Positions 63,849 through 64,000 of a DNA stretch of 64,000 nt are shown here, piece by piece. This DNA is from Candidatus Saccharibacteria bacterium UBA1944 (lineage in GTDB: Bacteria > Patescibacteriota > Saccharimonadia > Saccharimonadales > Saccharimonadaceae). The notes below the pieces were generated by a model, which did not search any database, was not told the DNA's origin, and saw nothing but the letters and a program-made list of their open reading frames with translations. Where the stretch lies: NCBI GenBank assembly GCA_002336935.1, contig DDEW01000018.1:29898-93897 (forward strand). The letters are read 5' to 3'. Position 1 is the first letter of the stretch. Every line of letters starts with the position of its first letter. Position numbers and translations under genes: made by a program.

Positions 63849-64000
63849 AAACGCTATATATAGCGTAGTAAATACTACAATACACACTATAAGGTGTTAT
63901 TTTGCCTGTTGCTAAAAAAACCTAAGCAAAATGCTTGAAAAAGCCATATATAGCGTTTATATTTATATTCAGACGCTACATATGTAGTAGTTCAGCAAAA
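63849..64000. repeat. AT-rich end region with repeated ATATAGCGT-type motifs
   Basis: A perfect 16-bp palindrome ACGCTATA/TATAGCGT lies at 63851-63866. Related half sites occur at 63944-63956 (CCATATATAGCGT) and 63973-63987 (ACGCTACATATGTAG). No gene is seen. It looks like a regulatory or promoter region for a gene beyond the window. Confidence 0.55.

Noticed and set aside
1..64000. CRISPR array, IS element or transposase
   Set aside because: No regularly spaced direct repeats, no cas genes and no transposase-like protein were seen on either strand.

Overview
The window most resembles the origin region of a Candidatus Saccharibacteria (TM7, Patescibacteria/CPR) chromosome. The reasons are: jag-yidC-rnpA-rpmH facing away from dnaA-dnaN-recF; a type IV secretion/pilus locus built from PrgI, TraC-like, VirB4, VirB6-like and many VirB2-like small proteins; FemAB-type transferases next to MurE; and ordinary use of TGA as a stop codon, which argues against Gracilibacteria and Absconditabacteria. 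The lineage is inferred from gene content only; no search was run.

Layout. 1-5.9 kb: end of a polysaccharide ABC exporter permease, sucCD, and cell-surface glycosylation genes (GT2, GtrA-like, GT4, cupin). 5.9-12 kb: replication origin block with DnaA boxes on both sides of dnaA. 12-25.3 kb: one long minus-strand secretion operon (VirB6-like, PrgI, TraC-like, VirB4, a giant membrane protein fused to nuclease-like and M23-like domains, a three-domain cell wall hydrolase, two PEGA-like anchored proteins). 25.4-31.8 kb: a lipoprotein and a second VirB6-like protein on the minus strand, diverging from six plus-strand pilin-like genes. 31.8-40.6 kb: Hsp20, ComF, a P-type ATPase, a seventh pilin-like gene, tRNAs, a split SPFH-like protein, HIT, RlmH. 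40.6-50 kb: valS, two FemAB proteins, tsaD, a MurE-like protein with MurE, and an amidinotransferase-fold protein. 50-64 kb: a tandem pair of putative PD-(D/E)XK proteins, a bifunctional sugar-phosphate isomerase, two ABC transporters, a three-gene operon of paralogous membrane proteins, small GC-rich membrane genes and a spermidine-synthase-like membrane protein.

Themes. The secretion operon looks like a cell-surface machine carrying its own wall-cutting enzymes, in keeping with a small episymbiont that contacts a host cell. Murein genes (MurE, FemAB x2) suggest a branched peptidoglycan. At least fourteen genes start six to eight bases after a -10 hexamer (TATACT, TACACT or similar) with no Shine-Dalgarno, so leaderless transcripts look common. 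Leadered genes instead have TTGACT/TTGACA boxes 17 bases from the -10. Several small genes are clearly more GC-rich than their neighbours but sit behind AT-rich native-looking promoters, which suggests recruited genes. The window also holds tRNAs for four serine anticodons (TGA, GCT, CGA, GGA) and an unusual tRNA-Arg(GCG).
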